A DNA stretch of 29,979 nt from Aliivibrio salmonicida LFI1238. Its GTDB lineage: Bacteria; Pseudomonadota; Gammaproteobacteria; Enterobacterales; Vibrionaceae. Shown here piece by piece: positions 1 through 7,179 of this stretch (the first letter of the stretch is position 1; the number at the start of each line of letters is the position of its first letter). The notes under the pieces were generated by a model. It saw nothing but the letters and a program-made list of their open reading frames with translations. It was not told the origin of the DNA and made no database searches. The stretch lies in contig NC_011314.1 in assembly GCF_000196495.1 (NCBI RefSeq), positions 1 through 29,979 on the forward strand, given 5' to 3'. Both the position numbers and the translations under genes were made by a program.

Positions 1-126
1 ACTGCCATATGACAATGAAGTTATGACTAGTTCTAGCTACTATTTGAATTAAAAGGTGATCACGAGCTAAAAGAAAGGCTACTAGCTTAGGTCTGGCCTT
101 TTCAATGCATAGTTCAAGTGTTGCGA

Positions 127-336
127 CTAATTATCCTTACGTCCATCAAGCGGATTAATATATTGATATTCTTTTCTACAGGAAAACTCTCCCTCTTGCC
201 GCTTTGGTACTAATCGGTTCCACTCGGATAATTTATCTAATGACGTATATCCATAAATTTCATACTTTTTAATTATGTACGCTTGGCATATTCTTTTATA
301 CCAACACGAACCATATTTTTTTTCAGTCATGTTCAT
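127..336 (-). CDS. Hypothetical 69-aa protein
   Basis: I do not recognise this short basic protein. It is rich in Lys, Arg, Tyr and Trp, with no signal peptide, membrane segment or known motif. The upstream sequence lacks a clear Shine-Dalgarno; a second ATG three codons in is equally possible. It lies downstream of the LRR gene on the same strand, about 80 bases away. It may be a chance ORF; the window edge limits context. Confidence 0.3.
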   Translation of the reverse strand: MNMTEKKYGSCWYKRICQAYIIKKYEIYGYTSLDKLSEWNRLVPKRQEGEFSCRKEYQYINPLDGRKDN

Positions 337-416
337 TACACCAATACAGTGACACTCTTTTTACATATAAAACTGAGTCTAAGGCCTCTCTTTATCAAAT
401 AGACAATGCCTAACTA

Positions 417-1130
417 CTACAATGAAGCTCTTGTGATAATGACCTCTTCATCAAACAAATTATGAGCAGTAGTAGTCATCGAATTAGGAATACTAACGGT
501 GATTAACTTATTTGCATGAAACGCATTATTACCAATATTAATCAATGAGTTAGGTATTGTTATGTTCGTTAGCTGATTATTGAAGAATGCTTTATTACCA
601 ATCGTTGTCACCGAATTTGGGATTATTACATGAGTTAATTTATTATAAAAAAATGCAGAGTCATCAATAGTAATCACTGAGTTTGGGATATCTACACTTG
701 TTAATTTGTTATTAGCAAATGTTCTATTACCAATGGTTGTTACTAAGTCAGGAACTTTCACTCTTGTTAATTGATTATAAGAAAACACCGAATTACCTAT
801 GGTTATCACTGAATCAGGGATCGTCACGCTGGTTAACTCATTTTGAGTGAATGCCGAATCATGAATAATTTTCACCGAGTTAGGAATGATTACTTTTTTT
901 AGATGGTGAAAAGAAAATGCGGAATCACCAATAGAGGTCACAGATATATGTTGAAATTGTTCAGGAATAATAATATCGGTATAACTCGAAACATAACCTA
1001 AAATCGTACCTGTATTTTTATCAAACTTAACGTCATCTAATGTTAATTCAATTGAGGCGTTAGCAACGCAGGTGGTTAGTATCGATATGACAAATAAAGT
1101 TAATTTTGTTAAAGGCTGATTTTTTTTCAT
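417..1130 (-). CDS. Secreted BspA-type leucine-rich-repeat protein
   Basis: The 237-aa product has an N-terminal signal peptide (hydrophobic residues about 9-25, cleavage likely after the Ala before SIEL). A linker is followed by seven exact 22-residue repeats from about residue 64 to 217, plus a degenerate eighth. Each repeat follows the LRR_5/BspA pattern V.xIG..AF..N.L..V.IPNS. Such proteins form curved surface solenoids used for adhesion or binding; the ligand here is unknown. There is no anchor, so it is probably periplasmic or secreted. The repeats are unusually uniform in length and phase, suggesting recent internal duplication. The start is followed by a typical MKK leader, though the Shine-Dalgarno is weak. 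It is divergent from the resolvase gene. Confidence 0.85.
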   Translation of the reverse strand: MKKNQPLTKLTLFVISILTTCVANASIELTLDDVKFDKNTGTILGYVSSYTDIIIPEQFQHISVTSIGDSAFSFHHLKKVIIPNSVKIIHDSAFTQNELTSVTIPDSVITIGNSVFSYNQLTRVKVPDLVTTIGNRTFANNKLTSVDIPNSVITIDDSAFFYNKLTHVIIPNSVTTIGNKAFFNNQLTNITIPNSLINIGNNAFHANKLITVSIPNSMTTTAHNLFDEEVIITRASL

Positions 1131-1285
1131 ATATGATCTTAAAATTAAATAACGTCTAAATCCATGATAGTAGACCGGACAACATGGTTAGGTTAATAAC
1201 CTAATCACGAAATAGACAGCCTAGCCGATTTCCCACCTTATAACGTCAGCATAAAAACAAAATTATTTATCCATAGCCTGTACCT

Positions 1286-1313
1286 ATAACATTAGGGTAC
1301 ACCCTAATGTCAT
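1286..1313. promoter_or_regulatory. 28-bp dyad, probable resolution subsite
   Basis: A near-perfect inverted repeat: left arm ATAACATTAGGG, centre TACA, right arm CCCTAATGTCAT. Symmetry extends outward to 1282-1317 with one mismatch. It sits about 90 bases upstream of the serine resolvase gene. A 28-bp dyad is the usual size of crossover subsite I in Tn3-family res sites. Related 28-bp dyads occur at 16228 and 16670. The assignment is by position and size, not by matching a known res sequence. Confidence 0.55.
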
Positions 1314-1355
1314 AGGTTTAATTTTAGCCCTAAAATCATTTTGTCATCATCTTTT

Positions 1356-1389
1356 TGTCATGTAGTATTAGATCATTACTTTAATGACA
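1356..1389. promoter_or_regulatory. 34-bp dyad, possible res subsite II or resolvase operator
   Basis: The ends are TGTCAT and ATGACA, separated to give 34 bp overall, the usual length of res subsite II in Tn3-type systems. Its centre is 73 bp from that of the 1286-1313 dyad, about seven helical turns, and it ends 14 bases before the resolvase start. Resolvase bound here could also repress its own gene. The interior is only weakly symmetrical, and the end motif runs opposite to that of the first dyad. A further short palindrome, TTAGGTTA-A-TAACCTAA, lies at 1188-1204. Confidence 0.4.
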
Positions 1390-1403
1390 CCTAGGCTCAA
1401 TTC

Positions 1404-2033
1404 ATGTACATATTTGGCTATCTAAGAGCATCAACCAAAGAACAAGACGCAAAAAGAGCACAAGACAGCTTAAAGTCTTTTGCTGAAGATAAAGGTGCTC
1501 GTATTGCTGGTTGGTATATTGAAAACGTTTCTGGCGCATCACTACAAAGACCTGAATTAATGCGATTACTTAAAGATGCAGAAAAAGGCGACGCTATCCT
1601 TATTGAGCAAGTTGATCGCCTTTCTCGTCTTAATGATGAAGATTGGGAAACACTAAAAGCATTAATCAATAAAAAACAATTAAAAGTGATCAGCTTGGAT
1701 TTACCAACCAGCCACACAGTACTAATGAAACATCATAATGATGATTTTACATCAGCCATGTTCAGAGCAATCAATAATATGATGTTAGACATGCTGGCGG
1801 CCATAGCACGAAAAGATTATCAGGATAGACGAAGGCGTCAGGAGCAAGGTATTGAAAGAGCCAAGGTGGAAGGTTTTTACAGAGGCCGAAGACCTGATTT
1901 AGATATGCATGAAAAAATAATCCAACTTCGTGTTCATAATCAGCTAAGTGTCAATGCAACAGCGAAGTTGGTAGGGGTAACAGCAAGAACCGTGATACGA
2001 ATAGTTAAAATATACAATGAAGATCGAGTTTAG
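1404..2033 (+). CDS. Serine resolvase/invertase family recombinase
   Basis: A 209-aa small serine recombinase. The N-terminal catalytic domain opens with MYIFGYLRASTKEQ: Ser10 is the expected nucleophile, and Arg8 and the later VDRLSRL motif supply active-site arginines. A long E-helix region follows, then a C-terminal helix-turn-helix (about residues 180-202, ...NATAKLVGVTARTVIRIVK) for site binding. The length is slightly above the usual 180-200 aa. It probably resolves plasmid multimers or transposon cointegrates at the dyads just upstream. The only tnpA in the window lies 15 kb away, so whether it serves that transposon or the plasmid is open. Confidence 0.92.
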   Translation: MYIFGYLRASTKEQDAKRAQDSLKSFAEDKGARIAGWYIENVSGASLQRPELMRLLKDAEKGDAILIEQVDRLSRLNDEDWETLKALINKKQLKVISLDLPTSHTVLMKHHNDDFTSAMFRAINNMMLDMLAAIARKDYQDRRRRQEQGIERAKVEGFYRGRRPDLDMHEKIIQLRVHNQLSVNATAKLVGVTARTVIRIVKIYNEDRV

Positions 2034-2051
2034 ATATTCAAACTCATATCG

Positions 2052-2363
2052 TTATTTAGATTTTACGTTCTTTTCCCAATCCACATCAAACACATTTTCA
2101 GTCCCTTGAGACACTAAATGCATGGGAGGAACATTCCAACTATTTCCTGAATCATCTAAAACAGAGATCGTTTTTTGATTTTTCTTAATCACAATACCGC
2201 ATACTTTAGAACCATTAGGAGGTATAAAAAAAACGGGATCTCCTAACCTAAAATTGTCCATAAGTACTGAGTTTTTGAGCGATTCTAACTCTCTTAATCG
2301 CTCTGTAATTCTGTCATTTAATTCAATCAATTCTTTTATTGTCAAATCACTTATATCAAACAT
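2052..2363 (-). CDS. Small hypothetical protein with KOW/SH3-like C-terminal half
   Basis: A 103-aa product from the ATG at 2363; a GTG four codons upstream is an alternative. The first half is a charged helix (LTIKELIELNDRITERLRELE). The second half is beta-rich (GDPVFFIPPNGSKVCGIVIKKNQKTISVLDDSG) and resembles small SH3/KOW-like nucleic-acid-binding folds; this is by eye only. The ATG lies within the last codons of the upstream MaoP-like gene (8-nt overlap), implying translational coupling. The function is unknown. Confidence 0.6.
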   Translation of the reverse strand: MFDISDLTIKELIELNDRITERLRELESLKNSVLMDNFRLGDPVFFIPPNGSKVCGIVIKKNQKTISVLDDSGNSWNVPPMHLVSQGTENVFDVDWEKNVKSK

Positions 2364-2676
2364 AAGGATTTCCACATAATGTATGCAACTTTGGTTTCTT
2401 TGTGATTAAGTCAGAATATTTTAACCAACACTGAACGAATAAAGAGACCGATTTATCTTCATTTTTAACACCGAGTAAAAACAACTTTTCTTCGTCACTG
2501 TCTGGCATTAGAGAGCCATCAAGAAGCCCTTTCATGGTCAAACCATAATTATCTAAAACTGCGGCTTCCTTAATCGTAAATCCTTTGCGATTAAACCCTT
2601 TTGGAAAATGGACATCATCGTAAAACCGAATGCTTTTTCTCATATTTTTTGCCATCAAATAAATAGACTTGACCAT
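2356..2676 (-). CDS. MaoP/DUF413 (YifE-like) family protein
   Basis: About 106 aa. The core F.DDVHFPKGFNRKGFTIKEA, then a DEEKLFLLG-type segment and KPKLHTLCG near the end, matches the MaoP (formerly YifE, DUF413) family by memory of its conserved residues. In E. coli MaoP organises the Ori macrodomain with the maoS site. A plasmid copy may influence chromosome or plasmid organisation; that role is inference. Starts at 2676, 2655 and 2643 are all possible, and none has a good Shine-Dalgarno. The gene overlaps the next one by 8 nt. The region 2677-2753 is AT-rich and probably holds its promoter. Confidence 0.75.
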   Translation of the reverse strand: MVKSIYLMAKNMRKSIRFYDDVHFPKGFNRKGFTIKEAAVLDNYGLTMKGLLDGSLMPDSDEEKLFLLGVKNEDKSVSLFVQCWLKYSDLITKKPKLHTLCGNPYV

Positions 2677-2753
2677 ATAAAGCAATTTTTATTTTTTGTA
2701 AAACAAAATTAATTTTCATTTATAAAAACAGCTATAACAACGCATTTCACTCA

Positions 2754-2951
2754 CTAATTTCGCTCTGATTTAGTGGCATAGCCATACTCTCTAGCAAATC
2801 GCTTCACTTCATTGATAGGACGATACTGTTTAAACTCTTTATCAAAAGAGATTGAAAATAATCGAATGTACTCTTCATAAGATGTACCACTCTCTTTACT
2901 AGCAAGATCTGCTATATCTGCAATCTTGTGCATCACTGAATGGGATAACAT
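2754..2951 (-). CDS. Small hypothetical protein, coupled to the membrane protein gene
   Basis: A 65-aa hydrophilic protein starting MLSHSVMHK. I chose the ATG at 2951 because a strong AAGGAG (complement of 2959-2964) sits 7 nt upstream. A longer version from 2975 would overlap the TAA of the upstream gene in a TAATG arrangement but lacks such a site. The sequence is predicted helical, with no known motif. It is the second gene of an apparent two-gene operon with 2975-3964. Confidence 0.6.
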   Translation of the reverse strand: MLSHSVMHKIADIADLASKESGTSYEEYIRLFSISFDKEFKQYRPINEVKRFAREYGYATKSERN

Positions 2952-2974
2952 TGATACTCTCCTTTTTAAAACCA

Positions 2975-3964
2975 TTAAGCAAAGGCATAGCCTTTTCTAT
3001 ATGACCGCAAGAATCCTGCGTGTTTCAGATCCATTAACACAAAATTAATGGTATCACGCCCTACCCCTTTAAATCTCTCACCAATTCCTCGTTGACTTGG
3101 TTTTACTTCTTTTGCTAATACCGCTTGCTTGATCTCCAGATAGACTTGCTCATTACATTTTAGATGGTCGTCACTGAATACTTCCTCTTCATGACAATCA
3201 ACAGGCTCAGAAACGCAGTCATTAAAATATTCGTCATTCACTGCGCACGACTGCGGTTCAATTTCTAACTGCGTTTGGATAAAGTCAGGCTGAATAAGCT
3301 CTAGCGCAGACGATTTATCATGACTGCGCACAACTGCGTTCGAGTGCGTGTGGCTGCGTTTCAATGCGTTAGAAACCAACACTAACAACCAGCTCATTAA
3401 TTCGAGTGCCGCTGACGTAATGTAACTAATCAACAAACCGAATTTATCAAAGACCGTCAATTCGCTAGGTAGAGTCGATTGGCGTTGATAAAGATCATCG
3501 ATACGAACTAAAAGAGGTTCAATTTTTTCTAGCGTTCTTTCCGATTTAGTAATGAGGTTTGCGTTTTGTTGTTTGGCCGCAAGAAGACGTAACTCGTCCA
3601 CTTGGGTTGTGTATTCTTTAATTTGCTGAGAAACGGCTTGATAAGCAGTACTGTTTTTTTGACTAGCGACAACGCCTTGCTCTAAAGCGGCCACCGATGC
3701 AGAGAACGAAACAACACTTAACGTCATACTCAATACCAGAGCAAACAGCGCAGAAGCGTATTGTTTTTGTGAAAACAAAAATAGAACAAACAACGGTGTA
3801 GCGCATTTAGCCAAATCTAACACAATGCCTAACGCTGTCATTAGTATAAGCTCACCCATAGCTAACCCTATGCCATACATGAATTGAGCCGTTAAAATTG
3901 CAGATAGAGAAGCCGTTGCGATAGATAGCACTATGCAAATAGGCTTTAAAATAGTAGAGTTCAT
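2975..3964 (-). CDS. Four-TM membrane protein with cytoplasmic winged-helix-like tail
   Basis: A 329-aa protein. Three hydrophobic segments lie between about residues 7 and 92, followed by a Gln/Lys/Glu-rich probable coiled coil (about 105-165). A fourth membrane segment at about 175-198 follows, then a long acidic linker. The C-terminal ~55 residues (YLEIKQAVLAKEVKPSQRGIG...GRDTINFVLMDLKHAGFL) look like a winged helix or replication-initiator-type HTH. I do not know the family. The design suggests a membrane-tethered DNA-binding or plasmid-positioning protein. It lies directly downstream of the par locus on the same strand. Confidence 0.7.
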   Translation of the reverse strand: MNSTILKPICIVLSIATASLSAILTAQFMYGIGLAMGELILMTALGIVLDLAKCATPLFVLFLFSQKQYASALFALVLSMTLSVVSFSASVAALEQGVVASQKNSTAYQAVSQQIKEYTTQVDELRLLAAKQQNANLITKSERTLEKIEPLLVRIDDLYQRQSTLPSELTVFDKFGLLISYITSAALELMSWLLVLVSNALKRSHTHSNAVVRSHDKSSALELIQPDFIQTQLEIEPQSCAVNDEYFNDCVSEPVDCHEEEVFSDDHLKCNEQVYLEIKQAVLAKEVKPSQRGIGERFKGVGRDTINFVLMDLKHAGFLRSYRKGYAFA

Positions 3965-4000
3965 TTGTGATTAATTCCTATTGAAATAGTTGGTCACGCT

Positions 4001-4036
4001 AACCCCTAGGAGACTTTGGCGAGGAACTTAGGGGTT
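4001..4036. terminator. Hairpin between par locus and membrane protein gene
   Basis: AACCCCTA (4001-4008) pairs with TAGGGGTT (4029-4036) around a 20-nt loop, and the + strand continues into five T residues. On the leftward genes' strand there is no T tract, so it may act as an attenuator or processing hairpin rather than a strict terminator. It directly abuts the 4038-4085 repeat array. Confidence 0.45.
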
Positions 4037-4037
4037 T

Positions 4038-4085
4038 TTCATTCTTTCATTCTTTCATTCTTTCATTCTTTCATTCTTTCATTCT
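4038..4085. repeat. Six tandem 8-bp repeats (TTCATTCT), par array 3
   Basis: Six perfect head-to-tail copies of TTCATTCT; read on the gene strand each unit is AATGAAAG. The array covers the last codons and stop of the RHH gene and its downstream region. It shares the core TCATT/AATGA and the 8-bp phase with arrays at 4301, 4967 and 5053. Probable binding site for the RHH partition protein. Confidence 0.85.
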
Positions 4086-4287
4086 CGTAAAATGATAAGA
4101 ATAACTCTTTCAAAGACAAGCCTCTTTCTGCTGCATATGATTTAATTTCATTATGTTTTTCTGGTGTCACTTTAAACTGAATATTTTTAGTTTCTTCACC
4201 ACTAGATGCTTTACTACTTGCTGGCATATCTGTTACTAATGTAGGCTTACCTGATGGTGGTGCTATTTTTACTTTATTATTTTTCAT
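4063..4287 (-). CDS. Ribbon-helix-helix centromere-binding protein of par locus (ParG-like)
   Basis: 74 aa from the ATG at 4287, chosen because GAGG lies 5 nt upstream; an in-frame ATG at 4302 lies inside the repeat array. The N-terminal half is a flexible basic/Pro/Ser tail, as in ParG-type proteins that stimulate ParA ATPase. The C-terminal half (KNIQFKVTPEKHNEIKSYAA...LSLKELFLSF) is a classic RHH fold: a DNA-contacting beta strand followed by two helices. Encoded just downstream of parA, as expected for a small type Ib par system. It is expected to bind the flanking 8-bp arrays both as centromere and as operator. Confidence 0.8.
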   Translation of the reverse strand: MKNNKVKIAPPSGKPTLVTDMPASSKASSGEETKNIQFKVTPEKHNEIKSYAAERGLSLKELFLSFYENERMKE

Positions 4288-4300
4288 AAAAACCTCGATC

Positions 4301-4348
4301 ATTAAATCATTAAATCATTAAATCATTAAATCATTAAATCATTAAATC
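4301..4348. repeat. Six tandem 8-bp repeats (ATTAAATC), par array 2
   Basis: Six perfect copies of ATTAAATC; on the gene strand the unit is AATGATTT. The array overlaps the last codons and stop of parA and runs to just before the RHH gene. Because 8 is not a multiple of 3, each unit puts TAATGA (stop and start) in a new frame, which could affect coupling of the two genes. Same core as array 3 but with a different 3-bp spacer. Confidence 0.85.
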
Positions 4349-4954
4349 AACAATTTCTTGAATTGCTTTTGATGTCAATTTATTAAGTGATGGATATCTA
4401 GTCTCGGTAATAGACAAACCTTGATCTTGAGCAGAGGAATATCCTGCTTTAAAAGGAATCGCTGTTTGACATACGTTGAACCCCCACGCCTTAATTGTTT
4501 CAACCGCATTATTTGTTTCAGAATCAGTAGGCGACTTATTGATTAAAAAAATGATTTTATCAACAGGTATACCATTCATTTTCAAATCATTCGCTAAATG
4601 TAATTGAGGCTCTAAATCATCTAATGAAGTACCCGTTGGTAACACAATTAGTGATGATGCTTTCGCTATAACAATAGAATCCCGATCAGCGGCAGGGCGG
4701 CCATCTATAACAAGTAAATTATATGATTTCTCACATTTTAATGCAGACTCAACTCGGCGATGAGCTGATGTTGTAATTGTTGGTTGGATTTCTTTTTGAT
4801 CTCTTCTAGCAGACCATTTACAAGATGTTTGCTGCTGCCAATCCATATCGGCAATATGTACAGTCCAGCTATTATCAGCAAAAGCAACTGCAATACTTCT
4901 AGCTAAAGTACTTTTAGTTACTCCTCCTTTTTGACTTAAAAAACTAATTATCAT
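4334..4954 (-). CDS. parA: ParA-family (ParF-like) partition ATPase
   Basis: 206 aa from the ATG at 4954 (MIISFLSQKGG); a start five codons upstream is possible. Deviant Walker A KGGVTKST near the N terminus, Walker A' IADMDWQQQ, and Walker B LLVIDGRP are all present. Length without an N-terminal HTH places it with the small type Ib ParA/ParF group, in which the partner RHH protein does the repression. It uses ATP-dependent nucleoid binding to space plasmid copies. It is the first gene of a two-gene operon; the C terminus is encoded by the 4301-4348 array. Confidence 0.9.
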   Translation of the reverse strand: MIISFLSQKGGVTKSTLARSIAVAFADNSWTVHIADMDWQQQTSCKWSARRDQKEIQPTITTSAHRRVESALKCEKSYNLLVIDGRPAADRDSIVIAKASSLIVLPTGTSLDDLEPQLHLANDLKMNGIPVDKIIFLINKSPTDSETNNAVETIKAWGFNVCQTAIPFKAGYSSAQDQGLSITETRYPSLNKLTSKAIQEIVDLMI

Positions 4955-4966
4955 AATAGTACCAAT

Positions 4967-5038
4967 CATTATTTAATGAAAACATGAAATAATGATTAAA
5001 TGTTTTCATTACTCCATGAAAGAATGAAAACATTATAG
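4967..5038. repeat. Degenerate 8-bp phased array upstream of parA (operator/centromere)
   Basis: Nine consecutive 8-bp units, each beginning AAT or CAT: CATTATTT, AATGAAAA, CATGAAAT, AATGATTA, AATGTTTT, CATTACTC, CATGAAAG, AATGAAAA, CATTATAG. The consensus is MATGAAAW on the + strand. It lies immediately before parA, where an autoregulatory operator is expected. Motif orientation is opposite to arrays 2 and 3 relative to the genes. Confidence 0.7.
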
Positions 5039-5052
5039 CACAGGAATCCACC

Positions 5053-5108
5053 AATTAAATCATTAAAACATGCTTTAATTAATTCATGAAATCATGTTTT
5101 AATGATTT
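5053..5108. repeat. Second 8-bp phased array upstream of parA
   Basis: Seven further 8-bp units in a different phase: AATTAAAT, CATTAAAA, CATGCTTT, AATTAATT, CATGAAAT, CATGTTTT, AATGATTT. It is more degenerate than the perfect arrays inside the operon but keeps the MATK start in each unit. Together with 4967-5038 it fills nearly all of the par promoter region. Confidence 0.6.
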
Positions 5109-5189
5109 GCATTTAAGTCTTTGTTATAGCGGATAATTAATTTACAACCATTAATTTTTTTGACATTATATTTATAGAAAGAGGGCGCT

Positions 5190-5381
5190 ATGTCAGTGTT
5201 TAAAATTAACTACCTGAATAATGAAAAGACGTTACTGTGCAGCGAAACGATTTTAATGAAAGGACTTCCAGCCGCAAAACGTTCATCATCGTCAATGGGA
5301 ACGGTGAAGATTGAAATTTACGATATAGCCGAAAACTTACTCACATCAAAAGAATTGGGGAAGTGGACAGTTGCAGAATAA
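5190..5381 (+). CDS. Small hypothetical protein
   Basis: 63 aa, preceded by a clear GAGGG Shine-Dalgarno (about 5183-5187) and followed at once by a strong terminator, so it is very likely expressed. The sequence is beta-strand-rich and mildly basic, with no motif I recognise. It diverges from the par operon and converges on the 5398-5991 gene. Confidence 0.6.
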   Translation: MSVFKINYLNNEKTLLCSETILMKGLPAAKRSSSSMGTVKIEIYDIAENLLTSKELGKWTVAE

Positions 5382-5405
5382 AAGCCTTATCAGGCTTTTA
5401 TTTTT
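5380..5405. terminator. Bidirectional intrinsic terminator
   Basis: AAAAGCC (5380-5386), loop TTATCA, GGCTTTT (5393-5399), then ATTTTT on the + strand. It separates the convergent genes 5190-5381 and 5398-5991; the stop of the latter lies in the stem. Confidence 0.85.
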
Positions 5406-5991
5406 CAGGAGTAGGGATTTTATGCAGCAATACGGTCGCACATCGATTATCAATTGACGTCGATAAATGCTCTGCAATAAACATCCCTCCATGACCATTA
5501 ATAATATCCACCAATCGGCTTGGCTCATCCATGATGACAGAAAGAGGTAGCGGTCTGAATAAGATATTTTCATCACTAAAGCAGGTATCAATTAATTCAC
5601 TGTCGGTATAAATAATACCAGGCTCTCGTTCAATCTCTGAGTTGTCGAGCGTCGATTCAAAGCCATGCTGTTCATAAAGATAAGTCAGTAAGATAAACAG
5701 ATGGTCTGCATCCGTAAATTTCTCGCCATATTGACAGTTCACTTTGTGTAACTCCCCTAATTTTTTCTCGATGTTTTTGCCTTGACGCGCCTGAGTAATT
5801 AACACCTTAATGTCTTTCTTTATGATGGCGTTACCCTGTAACGCCATTTGTTTCTTTAGAAACTTAATCAGTAGCTCGCTCCGCTTCTTCATCGGTACAA
5901 AACGCGATGACATTTCCATGTAGCTGTACAGATGAAGCAGAGCAAGAGTGGTTAAATTGGTAAAGGCTTGATGGTATTTAAGTTTGCTCAT
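5398..5991 (-). CDS. Hypothetical plasmid protein, ~197 aa
   Basis: I do not recognise the family. The N-terminal half is helical and basic (KKRSELLIKFLKKQ, KKDIKVLITQARQGKNIEKKL). The C-terminal half is mixed, with an acidic stretch and GHGGMFIAEHL. No signal peptide or membrane segment. I prefer the ATG at 5991 over the GTG three codons upstream. Upstream lies a possible coding remnant on the same strand (6016-6156). Confidence 0.6.
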   Translation of the reverse strand: MSKLKYHQAFTNLTTLALLHLYSYMEMSSRFVPMKKRSELLIKFLKKQMALQGNAIIKKDIKVLITQARQGKNIEKKLGELHKVNCQYGEKFTDADHLFILLTYLYEQHGFESTLDNSEIEREPGIIYTDSELIDTCFSDENILFRPLPLSVIMDEPSRLVDIINGHGGMFIAEHLSTSIDNRCATVLLHKIPTPEK

Positions 5992-6015
5992 GGTGCTCAC
6001 TAAAAAAAGAGTAGG

Positions 6016-6156
6016 CTATTGCAGAGAAGGTAATCCTAATGCCAATCGCCATAAAGCATCCATTTTATCAGGAAAGGGAAGCGGTTGACCATTTTGATGT
6101 ATTTGGGGAGAGTTTGGATATCGGACATTATTGTACGGTAGTGATACTGATGTGAT
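6016..6156 (-). pseudogene. Possible C-terminal remnant of a lost gene
   Basis: An open stretch of 46 codons without an ATG before its middle, ending ...DKMDALWRLALGLPSLQ-stop. Its composition is protein-like (Pro/Gln-rich, then an amphipathic helix), and it ends 25 bases before the downstream gene on the same strand, as an operon partner would. A TAG closes the frame upstream. The rest of 6001-6402 shows no convincing gene. Confidence 0.25.
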
Positions 6157-6402
6157 CTATCCCGTTTGGGTGTACCTCAATGAGATAGGGAATTGCAGCA
6201 GTAATAACATCAATGCGCTAACTTAAATGCGATAGCCTTTGTACGACAACTTAAAAACGATAGTCAATTGAAGTAATCAATGGGTTAGCGGTACGAACTG
6301 AACAAATTTTGCTCTTAACGTACAATAATTTTCGATATCCAAACTGCCCCCTAATAGACAGGCGTATTGGAATACATACTGTTAAATTCACGACGACAAC
6401 GC

Positions 6403-6633
6403 TCACACATAAAGCCATTCCTCAGCATCATTAAACATTTCTTCAATCAGCTTATTGGCTGCTTCTTTGTCATTTTTAGGAGCATAGATTTCTAAATGAT
6501 TGCTTGTACCTTTTCGTAATCGGATACGTGCATCAGGGTAACGTTGCCATACTCGACGCTCCATTTCTTGTTGAATAAGCGCGGTTCCATTTCTTGGTAG
6601 AAAAGCGGAATTTAAAATCATTTCAATACGCAT
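6403..6633 (-). CDS. dinI: DinI-family SOS-modulating protein
   Basis: 76 aa from the ATG at 6633 (MRIEMILN), preceded by AGGT 7 nt upstream; the upstream extension of the frame is not supported. It follows the DinI family throughout: MRIE start, a central RYPDARIRLRKG strand region, a KNDKEAANKLIEEMF helix, and the acidic C-terminal helix ending DAEEWLYV. DinI-type proteins bind RecA filaments and tune LexA/UmuD/repressor cleavage. The LexA box upstream makes it an SOS gene. A plasmid copy could dampen the SOS response on transfer or modulate the S24 repressor at 8744-9361. Confidence 0.88.
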   Translation of the reverse strand: MRIEMILNSAFLPRNGTALIQQEMERRVWQRYPDARIRLRKGTSNHLEIYAPKNDKEAANKLIEEMFNDAEEWLYV

Positions 6634-6648
6634 AATAACCTCACAATT

Positions 6649-6668
6649 AACTGTATATATAACCAGTA
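6649..6668 (-). promoter_or_regulatory. LexA (SOS) box of dinI
   Basis: On the gene strand the site is TACTGGTTATATATACAGTT, matching TACTGTATATATATACAGTA at 17 of 20 positions, with CTG-N10-CAG intact. It ends 15 bases upstream of the dinI start. A second, weaker half-site (14 of 20) overlaps it at 6664-6683. Confidence 0.8.
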
Positions 6669-6702
6669 CATTTTTATACAGTATGCAAGAAAAGTAAATC
6701 AT

Positions 6703-7179
6703 TATTTATTCTTTTAAATTCGTATAGATAACAATAGGTTAATCATCTTATCGTTGTTTTCTGCTCTATTGGTGCTCAACCCCCTTAATGGGATGTATTT
6801 CATTTTAAGCAGGTTTTTAACCTGTTTGAAATACAAAGCGATACAGGAAAAGAGAGCGGTAACGGTCATGGCTCGATGATACCGTTGTTTAGTAAGTCAG
6901 AGTCATTCACTTCCACAATACCTTATAGAAACCAATATACGAGCAAATATCCCTACATTTAAAGTAACCTCAGCCCCTTTTCTGCAAGAATGCTCTTAAA
7001 GTTCGGAGTATAACCAGGATGTATTGTGTTTCCTGTCGGATGACAAAAGAAATCTTCAGCGCAGCCAGTAGGGTGATGGTCTATTCATGTGTAATGAAAT
7101 TGAACTGGCTGGGGGCCTGTTAATTTTCTTCTGAAATCTTTTTGTGTTTGAAGAGTAAATTGAAAATTAATGGGAGGTA
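6703..7179. other. Intergenic region with one strong hairpin
   Basis: No convincing gene. At 6795-6834 GTATTTCA and TGAAATAC enclose an inner CAGGTT-TTT-AACCTG stem. A 28-codon ORF overlaps it but has no ribosome-binding site. The rest is unremarkable. Confidence 0.4.

Noticed and set aside
4038..4348. CRISPR array
   Set aside because: The units are 8 bp without spacers and belong to the par locus; no cas genes.
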